From: Syntrophaceae bacterium UBA2192
GTDB lineage: Bacteria; Desulfobacterota; Syntrophia; Syntrophales; UBA2192
Assembly: GCA_002327315.1 (NCBI GenBank)
Contig: DCVI01000020.1
Span: 1-6,228, forward strand
Length of the DNA: 6,228 nucleotides
Direction: 5' to 3'
In this document: positions 1 to 6,026 of the stretch, piece by piece
How positions within the stretch are numbered: the first letter of the stretch is position 1
Layout of the letters: every line of letters starts with the position of its first letter
Made by a program: the position numbers and the translations under genes
The notes under the pieces: model-generated
The model's input: the letters and a program-made list of their open reading frames with translations, nothing else
Told to the model about the DNA's origin: nothing
Databases searched by the model: none

Positions 1-28
1 GGGTTTTCCTAGAGGAAATAAGAACTGA

Positions 29-121
29 AAGGCGAGATTGCCGCGTCGGCCTGAGGGCCACCTCCTAATGAACAGCGTCAATTCACAGAGGGGAAAATCC
101 CCCTTGTGCGAAGGGGGATTT
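29..121 (-). repeat. Structured dispersed repeat, copy A
   Basis: This copy shares two near-identical blocks with copy B at 2944-3042. The first is a 17-nt identical block (29-45, AAGGCGAGATTGCCGCG). The second is a 43-nt block (62-104) that differs from 2974-3017 by one substitution (t78 against c2990) and one G in a G-run. Between the blocks the sequences differ, but both can fold: here GGCC-TGAG-GGCC at 48-59. The element ends in a strong 11-bp hairpin (95-121). It begins about 28 nt after the stop codon of the lipoprotein gene, so on the minus strand it forms that gene's 3' untranslated region. Strand is given by this reading; the repeat itself encodes nothing visible. Confidence 0.8.
95..121 (-). 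terminator. Probable intrinsic terminator of the lipoprotein gene
   Basis: A perfect 11-bp inverted repeat (95-105 with 111-121, loop 106-110) lies 28 nt past the TAA stop at 150-152. Read on the minus strand the stem is GC-rich and its 3' arm runs into TTTT (97-94), as in a rho-independent terminator. The T run is short and partly inside the stem, so efficiency is uncertain. It is part of repeat copy A. Confidence 0.5.
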
Positions 122-149
122 GGTCTCTCCGGTGCTCAGGGATTCGCGT

Positions 150-1868
150 TTATTCCACGGTCAGCGTGGTGGAGCCCGACATCTTGCCCCCCAGCTTTGC
201 GCTGATCGTCGCCGTGCCGGGTTCGTCGCCCTCCGCAAGGCCCCTTCTCTTTTTCGCGTTGGTGACCTTGACGACTTTGTTGTCCGACGATTTCCAGACA
301 GCCGATTTCGTGATGTCCAGGGTCATGCCGTCGGAGTAGTATGCCGTGGCGGTGTACTGCAGGGGCTTGCCGCTGCCGATGATCCGGTCGGCGGGCGTGA
401 CCTTGATGCCGACGAGGTTCGCCTTGCTGACCGTGAGGGTCGTGCCGCCCCAGACGCCGTCCAGGGTCGCGCTGATCTTGCTCGTACCGTAGCCGGCGGG
501 GGTTGCAACCCCTCGGTCCTCGACGGCGTTGCTGATGGAGGCCACGCAGGTGTCGGAGGAGCTCCAGGTTACCTGCAGGGTCAGGTCCTGGGTGGAGCTG
601 TCGGAGTAGATGCCCGTGGCGGTGAACTCCTGGATAACATCCATGGCAACGACCGGGTCGGCGGGATCCATCTGGATGGCCGCCAGTGTGGCCGCCGTTA
701 CCTCGAGGGTCGTCGTCCCGGTCACGCCGCCAAGGGTGGCGCTGACGGACGTCGTGCCGACGCCGAGGGCCGAGGCCAGCCCGCTGGAGCCCGCCGCGTT
801 GCTCACGGAGATCACGGAGGTATCGGAGGTGCCCCAGGTGACCTGCGTGGTCAGGTCCTGGGTGGAATGGTCCGAATAGGTGCCTGTCGCGGCGAGCTGC
901 CGCTTCGTTCCCTTGGCGAGGGTGGGGTTTGCCGGGGTCACGTCGATGGACACCAGCGTTGCCGCCGTGACCTCGAGGTTCGTGGTCCCGGTCACACCGC
1001 CGAGGGCGGCGCTGACGGATGTGTTGCCCACGGCGAGGGCCGAGGCCAGTCCGTTGGAGCCTGCCGCGTTGCTGACAGAGGCAACGGAAGCGTCGGACGA
1101 GCTCCAGAGCACCTGCTTCGTCAGGTCCTGGATGGAATGGTCTGAATAGATACCCGTTGCAACAAACTGCCGGGTCGTCCCTTTTGCAATGCCCGGGTTC
1201 GTCGGCGTGACCTGGATGGAGACGAGGACAGCCGGGGTCACCGCGAGGTCCGTGCTTCCGGTTACGTTGTCCAGTGTCGCGGAGATGGTGGTTGAGCCCA
1301 TCTCGAAAGACGTGGCAAGACCTATGGACCCTGCCGCATTGCTCACGGATGCGACCGACCCGTCGGACGAGCTCCAGGCCGCCTGTGACGTCAGGTCCTG
1401 CACCGAATCATCCGAGAAGATACCCGTGGCGGTGAACTGAGTGGATGTTCCCAGGGCTGCATTCGGATTTACCGGGGTCACATGGATGGACACCAACGCA
1501 GCCGTTGTTACGGTAAGAGTCCTGCTTCCCGAGACACTTCCCGATGCCGCCTTGATGGCGGCGGAACCCCGGGCAATAGGACTGGCAAGTCCGTTGTGAA
1601 CCGAGGCTACGGAGATATCCGACGTGTCCCATTCGACGGTTGAGGTCAGGTCTTTTTTCGTATTGTCCGAATAAATCCCGGTGGCTTTCAACTGCGCTGT
1701 CGTCCCGAGGGCGATGACGGGGTCGACCGGTGTCACCTCGATGGAAACGAGCGAGGCAGAAGGAACAACGGTTCCGCCTCCGACACTGTCTCCACCGCCG
1801 CCACCGCATGACGAAATGGAAGCCAGGAAGAATATCGATAATAAGATGGTTGAAATCCGATTTTTCAT
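150..1868 (-). CDS. Lipoprotein with six tandem Big_2 (bacterial Ig-like) domains
   Basis: A 572-residue exported protein. Residues 1-21 form a lipoprotein signal peptide: MKNR, a hydrophobic core, then lipobox I-S-S-C with lipidated Cys21. A glycine-rich linker follows (about 22-39). Six tandem repeats fill the rest: 40-124, 125-214, 215-304, 305-394, 395-484 and 485-572. The middle four are exactly 90 residues. Each has the Big_2 pattern: LVSIxVTPxxP, xxATGxYSD, QDLTxxVxWSSSD, VASVSNAxGxxGLA, then a closing G-T-T-x-L-x-V strand. Big_2 folds are common in surface adhesins and cell-envelope proteins, and no catalytic domain is visible. Membrane-anchored structural or binding function is an inference. 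Start choice: ATG at 1868 gives a compact signal peptide but has a poor ribosome site. GTG at 1898 or TTG at 1904 is also possible because AGGAG lies just upstream. The gene stands alone, with a terminator-like hairpin after the stop. Confidence 0.88.
   Translation of the reverse strand: MKNRISTILLSIFFLASISSCGGGGGDSVGGGTVVPSASLVSIEVTPVDPVIALGTTAQLKATGIYSDNTKKDLTSTVEWDTSDISVASVHNGLASPIARGSAAIKAASGSVSGSRTLTVTTAALVSIHVTPVNPNAALGTSTQFTATGIFSDDSVQDLTSQAAWSSSDGSVASVSNAAGSIGLATSFEMGSTTISATLDNVTGSTDLAVTPAVLVSIQVTPTNPGIAKGTTRQFVATGIYSDHSIQDLTKQVLWSSSDASVASVSNAAGSNGLASALAVGNTSVSAALGGVTGTTNLEVTAATLVSIDVTPANPTLAKGTKRQLAATGTYSDHSTQDLTTQVTWGTSDTSVISVSNAAGSSGLASALGVGTTSVSATLGGVTGTTTLEVTAATLAAIQMDPADPVVAMDVIQEFTATGIYSDSSTQDLTLQVTWSSSDTCVASISNAVEDRGVATPAGYGTSKISATLDGVWGGTTLTVSKANLVGIKVTPADRIIGSGKPLQYTATAYYSDGMTLDITKSAVWKSSDNKVVKVTNAKKRRGLAEGDEPGTATISAKLGGKMSGSTTLTVE
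153..1751 (-). repeat. Six tandem Ig-like repeats, about 270-nt unit
   Basis: Repeat boundaries on the minus strand, first to last: 1751-1497 (85 codons), 1496-1227, 1226-957, 956-687, 686-417 (90 codons each) and 416-153 (88 codons). Repeats 3 and 4 are the closest pair: by eye about 70 of 90 residues agree, with long shared stretches such as SNAAGS and GLASAL. Repeats 1 and 6 are the most diverged, as expected when an array grows from its middle by unequal recombination. Confidence 0.85.
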
Positions 1869-1898
1869 GTTTTGCTGCTTCCACACTGTCTTGATCAC

Positions 1899-1920
1899 TG
1901 GCAATCACTCCTCTTGCCCT
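1899..1920 (-). promoter_or_regulatory. Strong Shine-Dalgarno upstream of the lipoprotein gene
   Basis: On the minus strand AAGAGGAG is followed by TGA-TTG-CCA-GTG. AGGAG lies 3 nt before TTG (1904) and about 9 nt before GTG (1898), both in frame with the lipoprotein. The spacing favours GTG 1898, which would add ten residues before MKNR and give a 31-residue signal peptide. The ATG at 1868 has only a weak GGAAG upstream. The site therefore leaves the true start open. Confidence 0.4.
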
Positions 1921-2227
1921 ATCGCGAATCGCATCGAGTGTGCCGTGCGCACAGGCATAAGAATCGTTAATATAATCAAATAGATACGGTAATCTCTCGG
2001 CGGCAGGGGTTCGATTGCAGATGTGCCAATTTGGAACAGCGTGTTTGAATTTGAAAGTAAATCGGCGGGTTATCTTTTTGCGATCATTACGGGATGATCG
2101 GTTCTGGCAGAAGCGATTCTCAGGACAGGTATTGGGAATTGGGTACTAAGGCAGGGATTCGGGCTTCGGGATGGGAGCCGCGAGTCGACGGAACAGGAAA
2201 GGGGTATTGGAATATTGGAGAATTGAA
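1921..2227. other. Intergenic region without a convincing gene
   Basis: The stretch between the lipoprotein leader and the toxin stop shows no ORF with recognisable protein character. It contains a perfect 7-bp inverted repeat (2081-2100), an AT-rich segment (about 1960-1985) that may hold the lipoprotein promoter, and a G/T-rich part (2128-2220) with two related motifs, GGTATTGGGAATTGGG (2128-2143) and GGTATTGGAATATTGG (2203-2218). The latter look like remnants of low-complexity dispersed repeats. On the minus strand a possible -10, TATATT, lies at 1969-1974 but has no good -35 partner. Confidence 0.6.
2081..2100. repeat. Short perfect inverted repeat
   Basis: CGATCAT at 2081-2087 pairs with ATGATCG at 2094-2100 around a 6-nt loop. 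No T run follows it on either strand, so it is not a typical terminator. It lies about 200 nt upstream of the lipoprotein start and about 130 nt downstream of the toxin stop. It could be an operator, an RNA-end structure or chance. Confidence 0.4.
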
Positions 2228-2578
2228 TTACGGGTTAGTTGGCGGGATGATTTTCTCGAGGTCATCGATCAAGGCCGGGATGTGGTTTTTCACCACGGCC
2301 CAGAGCCTGTCTTGCTTGATCTCACCATACTCATGGGCAAGGACATTCCGTTGAGCGATGATGGATTTCCAGGGAATGGCAGGCTGCCCGGCCTTCATCT
2401 TGTCGGATACTTTGCGCGCAGCTTCTCCGATAATTTCGAGGGCTCTTTCGACAGCCATCTGGACCTTTCGGTCACGGAGATACTGCTCATAGGATATGGC
2501 GTCCGTAAAACTCCTGATCGCCTTCGCGGCGTCGAGCATATCCCAGAGATAAGCCTTGTCCCGTTCCTCAGGCTGCAT
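2228..2578 (-). CDS. hepT: HEPN-domain RNase toxin (HepT/DUF86 type) of an MNT/HEPN toxin-antitoxin pair
   Basis: A 116-residue, mostly helical protein. The HEPN signature R-x4-H-x-Y is intact: R77, N78, H82 and Y84 in RNVLAHEY. Upstream is the typical conserved helix RALEIIGEAARKVSD (45-59) and P69-W70 before the motif. In this family the Arg and His cleave RNA, and the partner nucleotidyltransferase silences the toxin by adding AMP to the motif Tyr (here Y84). Those activities are known for HepT/MntA pairs and inferred here. Start: ATG at 2578 gives a family-typical length and overlaps the end of the antitoxin gene by 11 nt, implying translational coupling. The reading frame stays open further upstream to 2722, but that part runs through the antitoxin gene and is not HEPN-like. 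No frameshift or missing key residue is visible, so the toxin appears active. Confidence 0.9.
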   Translation of the reverse strand: MQPEERDKAYLWDMLDAAKAIRSFTDAISYEQYLRDRKVQMAVERALEIIGEAARKVSDKMKAGQPAIPWKSIIAQRNVLAHEYGEIKQDRLWAVVKNHIPALIDDLEKIIPPTNP

Positions 2579-2870
2579 AGATGATCTTTCTGGTTGATAG
2601 AATGGATTCACGCCGGAAGGGATTGCGAAGGGCTTCTTTCTCGACAAGATCGACCGGTCGCCCGAATACACTGGCCAACTCATCTGCCATGTTGACGAGA
2701 TCGAACAGGCTCCATCGAGCATCCTCGAAAAAGCTCACAAGGATGTCGACATCACTGTCAGGCCGGAAATCGGTCCGCAATGCAGAGCCAAACAGGGAAA
2801 GCTCCCTGACTTTCCAGTGCCTGCAAAAAGAACTGATTTTGTCTCCAGGAATCTCCATATCCATGCTCAT
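2568..2870 (-). CDS. mntA: Minimal nucleotidyltransferase antitoxin (MntA type)
   Basis: A 100-residue protein of the DNA polymerase beta-like nucleotidyltransferase fold. The signature GS-x10-DxD is complete: G28-S29, then D40 and D42 in DSDVDILV. The likely third metal-binding acid is D74 in RPVDLVEKEAL. Length and motif spacing match MNT antitoxins, which transfer AMP to a tyrosine of the HEPN toxin. It is the first gene of the pair, with the toxin directly downstream and overlapping. Start: ATG 2870 is preceded by AGAGAAG at fair spacing. In-frame ATGs at 2864 and 2858 would trim only two or four residues, all before the first conserved element. A TTGACA promoter lies close upstream. A stand-alone nucleotidyltransferase is unlikely given the HEPN partner. 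Confidence 0.9.
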   Translation of the reverse strand: MSMDMEIPGDKISSFCRHWKVRELSLFGSALRTDFRPDSDVDILVSFFEDARWSLFDLVNMADELASVFGRPVDLVEKEALRNPFRRESILSTRKIIYAA

Positions 2871-2889
2871 GTTCTTCTCTGAAACGTTT

Positions 2890-2916
2890 ATTATGTTAAA
2901 TAGCGTGTAATGTCAA
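2890..2916 (-). promoter_or_regulatory. Promoter of the mntA-hepT operon
   Basis: On the minus strand a perfect -35 TTGACA (2916-2911) is followed after 15 nt by CATAAT (2895-2890), which matches the -10 consensus at five of six positions. The spacer is short. Transcription would start near 2883, leaving a leader of roughly 13 nt before ATG 2870. Confidence 0.5.
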
Positions 2917-2943
2917 TGAGTTCTTTCGTTTCCATGCAGCCGC

Positions 2944-3042
2944 AAGGCGAGATTGCCGCGCACCCTCAGGGTGCTCCTAATGAACAGCGCCAATTCACAG
3001 AGGGGGAAAATCCCCCTCTATCCCCCTTTTCCAAAGGAGGGA
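2944..3042 (-). repeat. Structured dispersed repeat, copy B
   Basis: Second copy of the element at 29-121, in the same orientation. The identical 17-nt block is at 2944-2960 and the near-identical block at 2974-3017. The variable middle folds as CACCC-TCA-GGGTG (2961-2973), a different stem from copy A at the same place. The far end carries two hairpins: an 8-bp perfect stem (2999-3006 with 3012-3019) and a second 8-bp stem with one G-U pair when read on the minus strand (3022-3029 with 3033-3040). It begins about 11 nt past the dctM stop and ends about 28 nt before the toxin-antitoxin -35 box. Confidence 0.8.
2999..3040 (-). terminator. Terminator-like double hairpin after dctM
   Basis: Two consecutive GC-rich stems (3022-3040 and 2999-3019) follow the dctM TAG stop at 3053-3055. 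Neither is followed by a clear T run on the minus strand, so they may end transcription weakly or protect the 3' end of the mRNA. They belong to repeat copy B and lie just upstream of the toxin-antitoxin promoter, where they would insulate it from TRAP transcription. Confidence 0.4.
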
Positions 3043-3052
3043 GAAGAAACGG

Positions 3053-4339
3053 CTACCGGATATTCGGCATTAAGAGATGTGGCAGGAAGGTGCTTAGCTG
3101 GGGGATATAGGTGATCGACAGAAGGACGGCTATCGCGATGAAGAAGGGTTTCCAGATCGCCATGCTCAACTTTTCGAGAGAGAGCCCGGAAATTCCGCAT
3201 ATGGCAAAAAGAACGCCCCCGACCGGGGGTGTAATCAGCCCGAGGACCAGGTTGAAACATACAACGACCCCCAGCTGGACGGGGTCGATTCCCAGTCTGG
3301 CTGCCATGGGGGCGAGTATCGGCGCCACGATGACGAGGGCCGGGGCCGTTTCAATGGGAATGCCGATGATAATGAGTACGATATTGATCAGAACGAGGAT
3401 CACGTAGGGAGAGGTGCTGACACTCGAAATCGCATCGATCATCATCTGGGGAATCTGATCGGCCGCAACGATCCATGCGAACGGCTCGGAGAGACCGAGA
3501 AGCAGCATGATCATGGCGGATTCCAGGCCGGCTGCCAGGAGGACCCTGGGGATGTTCTTCAGTTTGAGCCGCCTGTATACGAACCCCCCGATGAGCGCTG
3601 CGTAAACACAGGTCACACCCGCCGCTTCCGTCGGGGTAAAGGCCCCCCCGAGGATGCCGCCCATGATGATCACCGGCATAAAAAGCGCGGGCAGCGCCTT
3701 CCAGCCGCCAGCGAGCATCTCTTTGTACGTTGCTTTTTGACGGACCGGGTAATTGCGCTTCCTGGCTTCGTATGCCATGTAGACCATCAGGCCGATGCCC
3801 AGCAGGAGGCCGGGGATCACACCGCCGAGAAAGAGCGCGCCGATCGAGACATTTGCGATGACGCCGTAGATGATAAACGGAATGCTCGGCGGGATAATGG
3901 GGCCCATGCAGGAGGCGGTAGCCGTTATCGCCGCACCGAGGTCTTCATCGAACCCTTCCTGTTTCATGGCGGGGATCATGATCATGCCGATGGCAACGGC
4001 CGTTGCGACGGCAGCCCCGGAAATGGCTGCAAAGATCGCGCAGGCAATGATCGTGGCATGCCCCAACCCGCCCCGAATGTGCCCGATCATCAGCTTGGCG
4101 AAGGTGACAAGATCCTGCGTCAGCCCCCCCTCGTTCATCAGGTTGCCGGCAAGCATGAAGAGCGGTATCGCCAGAAGCGGAAACGATGCCATTCCGCCGA
4201 AGATCGTCTGCGGCAGGATCGTGAGCTCGATATCCGGGTTGAATAAAAGATAGACCATGGCAGAACCGCCCAGGCCTATTGCGATGGGGATGCCGAATGA
4301 CAGCAGGGCGACAAAAGCGACCAGGAAGACGAATATCAT
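3053..4339 (-). CDS. dctM: TRAP transporter large membrane subunit (DctM family)
   Basis: A 428-residue polytopic inner-membrane protein, the usual length for DctM. It forms the ion-coupled transport channel that receives substrate from DctP. Family landmarks in order: PLFMLAGNLM (59-68), a Gly/Ala-rich helix AAISGAAVATAVAIG (104-118), MGPIIPPSIP (145-154), GGAFTPTEAAG (231-241) and GLITPPVGG (367-375). The two ITPP/IIPP-like hairpin motifs belong to the inverted repeats that bind Na+ and substrate in this family. About a dozen hydrophobic segments cover the chain. Start: ATG 4339 overlaps the dctQ stop as ATGA and has AAGGAG about 8 nt upstream; the open frame upstream lies inside dctQ and is not conserved-looking. 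It is the last gene of the operon and is followed by repeat copy B. Confidence 0.95.
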   Translation of the reverse strand: MIFVFLVAFVALLSFGIPIAIGLGGSAMVYLLFNPDIELTILPQTIFGGMASFPLLAIPLFMLAGNLMNEGGLTQDLVTFAKLMIGHIRGGLGHATIIACAIFAAISGAAVATAVAIGMIMIPAMKQEGFDEDLGAAITATASCMGPIIPPSIPFIIYGVIANVSIGALFLGGVIPGLLLGIGLMVYMAYEARKRNYPVRQKATYKEMLAGGWKALPALFMPVIIMGGILGGAFTPTEAAGVTCVYAALIGGFVYRRLKLKNIPRVLLAAGLESAMIMLLLGLSEPFAWIVAADQIPQMMIDAISSVSTSPYVILVLINIVLIIIGIPIETAPALVIVAPILAPMAARLGIDPVQLGVVVCFNLVLGLITPPVGGVLFAICGISGLSLEKLSMAIWKPFFIAIAVLLSITYIPQLSTFLPHLLMPNIR

Positions 4340-4830
4340 GCCGCGCTCTCCTTCGGAGCCGCCACGCCCAGAAATATCAGCAACTCCTCGATGGTCAGCA
4401 TGAACATGACGAAGAACCCGATCGGCAGGCATGCATAGGGGAAGCACATCTTGATGCCCATGGCCGGCGAGGTCTGCTCAATATTGATGAGGGTCTGCAA
4501 TCCCCCGTACCAGGTCATCGCTGCGAGAAAAACCAGCATGAAGAGGAGCCCGGCGCCCTTGAGAGCCTTGCTGACGGAAGGCGGAACGGCATCGAGCACC
4601 GCCGTCATGCTCACCTGATACCCTTTTTTGAGACCCACGGCGCCGCCAAGCATGGTGGCCCAGGCGAGCGAAAACGTGGAGACCTCGCCGGACCATATGG
4701 ACATGCTTTTGATGACGTATCTTCCAAACACCTCGTAGGGGATGACGATGGAGATCACCCCCATGAAAAATATCGTGCCCCAGCCTGCAACGGTAAGCAG
4801 CAACTCATTGATGCCTTGAAGAGCTTTCAT
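4336..4830 (-). CDS. dctQ: TRAP transporter small membrane subunit (DctQ family)
   Basis: A 164-residue inner-membrane protein with four hydrophobic segments (about 13-33, 50-66, 91-113 and 128-155), as expected for DctQ. It carries the family motif WSGEVSTFSLAW (46-57), whose Trp and Glu are typical, and F35-G36-R37 at the end of the first helix. The subunit forms a complex with DctM and supports docking of the solute-binding protein. Start: ATG 4830 has GGAG 7 nt upstream and gives MKALQGINELLL. An earlier in-frame start at 4899 would run through the dctP-dctQ hairpin and add a non-conserved leader. The 4-nt ATGA overlap with dctM shows tight translational coupling. Confidence 0.93.
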   Translation of the reverse strand: MKALQGINELLLTVAGWGTIFFMGVISIVIPYEVFGRYVIKSMSIWSGEVSTFSLAWATMLGGAVGLKKGYQVSMTAVLDAVPPSVSKALKGAGLLFMLVFLAAMTWYGGLQTLINIEQTSPAMGIKMCFPYACLPIGFFVMFMLTIEELLIFLGVAAPKESAA

Positions 4831-4885
4831 GTCAGGACTCCGCTGTAAATGTGCAGTGATTGGCCGCGAGGCACCGGCATCTGCC

Positions 4886-4914
4886 CACAGGGGGCGCATG
4901 TCGCGCCCCCTGTG
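4886..4914 (-). promoter_or_regulatory. Perfect 12-bp intercistronic hairpin between dctP and dctQ
   Basis: 4886-4897 pairs with 4903-4914 without a mismatch, with a 5-nt loop (4898-4902) and a G/C-rich stem. On the minus strand it lies 33 nt past the dctP stop and 55 nt before the dctQ start. No T run follows. This suits an RNA element that stabilises the dctP message or partly attenuates transcription, so that the binding protein is made in excess over the membrane subunits. A second, smaller stem (CGGGA with TCCCG, 4934-4947) lies directly against the dctP stop codon. Confidence 0.6.
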
Positions 4915-4947
4915 ACTCCCAACGGGCAGAGTGCGGGAAACATCCCG

Positions 4948-5982
4948 TTATTTTTTCTTCGGGGCTGGTTTTGCCGCGGGGGCTTTTGCCGCGGGCGCTT
5001 TCGTGTTGACGATCGCCGCGATCTTGTCCTTCCCGAAGTCCTTGTTCCACTCCGCGTAACCCGGCTCCATGGCCTTCGCAAAGGACGCCCTGTCTACGTC
5101 GCGGATCACGGTGAGGCCCTTGGCCGCCATTTCCTTCAGCTTCTTCTCCTCGTCGTCGCGGTTGAGCTTGCGCTGAAACGCCGCAACCTCCAGGGCGGTC
5201 TTCATGAAGAGTTCCTGGTCCGCCTTCGGCATGGCCTGGAATTTCTTCTTGCTCATCATGAACGGGGCCGGGGAGTATACGTGGTAGGTGAGCGAGAAAT
5301 ACTTCTGCACTTCCCAGAATTTCGCGCTGTAGAAAACGGCAACCGGGTTTTCCTGGCCGTCGATGACGCCCTGCTGCAGGGCCGGGTACAATTCACCCCA
5401 TGCCATCGGCGTGGGATTCAGGCCCGCCGTCTTCCATGCAAGAAGGTGCACCTTGTTCTCCATGGTGCGGATCTTGAGGCCTTTGCCCTGCTCCACGGTC
5501 TTCACGGCGACCTTGGAGTTCGTCAGGTGGCGGAAACCGTTCTCCCAGAACGCCATGCCGACGATCCCGTGCTTGTCCATGTCGGTGAGAAGCTGCCGGC
5601 CGATGGGCCCGTCCAGGACGGCGTCCACGTGGGCGTAATCGCGGAACAGGTAGGGGATATCGAGGATGTTGATGGAGGGGCTGAACCCGCCCAGCGGCCC
5701 TGTCGAGCTGACCACCAGCTCGATGATGCCCTGCTTCATGCTCTCCACCATCTCCCGCTCGCCCTTGCCCAGCTGCGAGCTCGGGTAGAGGTTGATGACG
5801 ATCCTTCCGTTTGTCCGCTGCTTGATCAGGTCGGAAAACTTCTGTGCGCCCACCATGTAGGGATGGTCGCTGGGCTGGGTGGAGCCCATTTTCATGGTCG
5901 CTTTGAATTCAGCAGCACCGACTTGCCCGACGACGAGCAAGACCACCATTGCCATGATCGTAACGACAATACTTTTTTTCAT
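4948..5982 (-). CDS. dctP: TRAP transporter periplasmic solute-binding protein (DctP family)
   Basis: A 344-residue secreted protein. Residues 1-24 are a Sec signal peptide: KK, a hydrophobic core, then VGAA before E25, with cleavage probably near 23/24. The mature part has the DctP fold: KMGSTQPSDHPY (31-42), ASP-free stretch LYPSSQLGKGEREMVESMKQGIIE (65-88), DIPYLFRDY (108-116), GLKIRTMEN (168-176) and GVIDGQENP (205-213). R172 is the conserved arginine that binds the ligand's carboxylate in this family, and N212 is the usual conserved Asn. An organic acid ligand is therefore likely but not specified. Start: ATG 5982 with GGAGGG directly upstream. Odd point: after about residue 326 the chain ends in an Ala/Pro/Lys tail (TKAPAAKAPAAKPAPKKK) not typical of the family. 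First gene of the operon; no convincing promoter is visible in the repeat-rich leader. Confidence 0.95.
   Translation of the reverse strand: MKKSIVVTIMAMVVLLVVGQVGAAEFKATMKMGSTQPSDHPYMVGAQKFSDLIKQRTNGRIVINLYPSSQLGKGEREMVESMKQGIIELVVSSTGPLGGFSPSINILDIPYLFRDYAHVDAVLDGPIGRQLLTDMDKHGIVGMAFWENGFRHLTNSKVAVKTVEQGKGLKIRTMENKVHLLAWKTAGLNPTPMAWGELYPALQQGVIDGQENPVAVFYSAKFWEVQKYFSLTYHVYSPAPFMMSKKKFQAMPKADQELFMKTALEVAAFQRKLNRDDEEKKLKEMAAKGLTVIRDVDRASFAKAMEPGYAEWNKDFGKDKIAAIVNTKAPAAKAPAAKPAPKKK
4973..5002 (-). repeat. Tandem 15-nt repeat encoding the DctP tail
   Basis: Two 15-nt units (4973-4987 and 4988-5002) match apart from two bases. They encode the repeated Ala/Pro/Lys pentapeptide near the DctP C-terminus. 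Replication slippage could easily change the copy number in frame. Confidence 0.6.
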
Positions 5983-6026
5983 TTTCCCTCCGTCCTTGTT
6001 GATATGATAGTTGTTGAAAAAAACGC

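Noticed and set aside
120..1145. A 341-codon open frame on the plus strand
   Set aside because: It is antisense to the Ig-like repeats. Its Gly/Arg-rich periodicity only mirrors the 270-nt repeat unit.
610..1440. Three similar short plus-strand frames in a row
   Set aside because: They look like a small gene family but are the complements of successive Ig-like repeats.
153..1751. CRISPR-like array
   Set aside because: The repeat unit is about 270 nt, coding and in frame, with no short repeat and spacer pattern.
1791..1812. Phase-variable tract in the Gly linker of the lipoprotein
   Set aside because: The glycine codons are mixed (CCACCG/CCGCCA on the plus strand), and no long single-base run or uniform short unit is present.
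2171..2584. A 137-codon plus-strand frame opposite the HEPN gene
   Set aside because: The minus-strand frame carries the complete HEPN motif; the plus-strand product has no recognisable feature.
3737..4253. Plus-strand frames opposite dctM
   Set aside because: Composition follows from the complement of a hydrophobic membrane protein, and no start site or domain supports them.
5983..6026. Promoter for dctP with TATCAT as -10 (minus strand, 6009-6004)
   Set aside because: No acceptable -35 lies 15-19 nt upstream, and no sigma-54 GG/GC pair is seen, so I do not call it.
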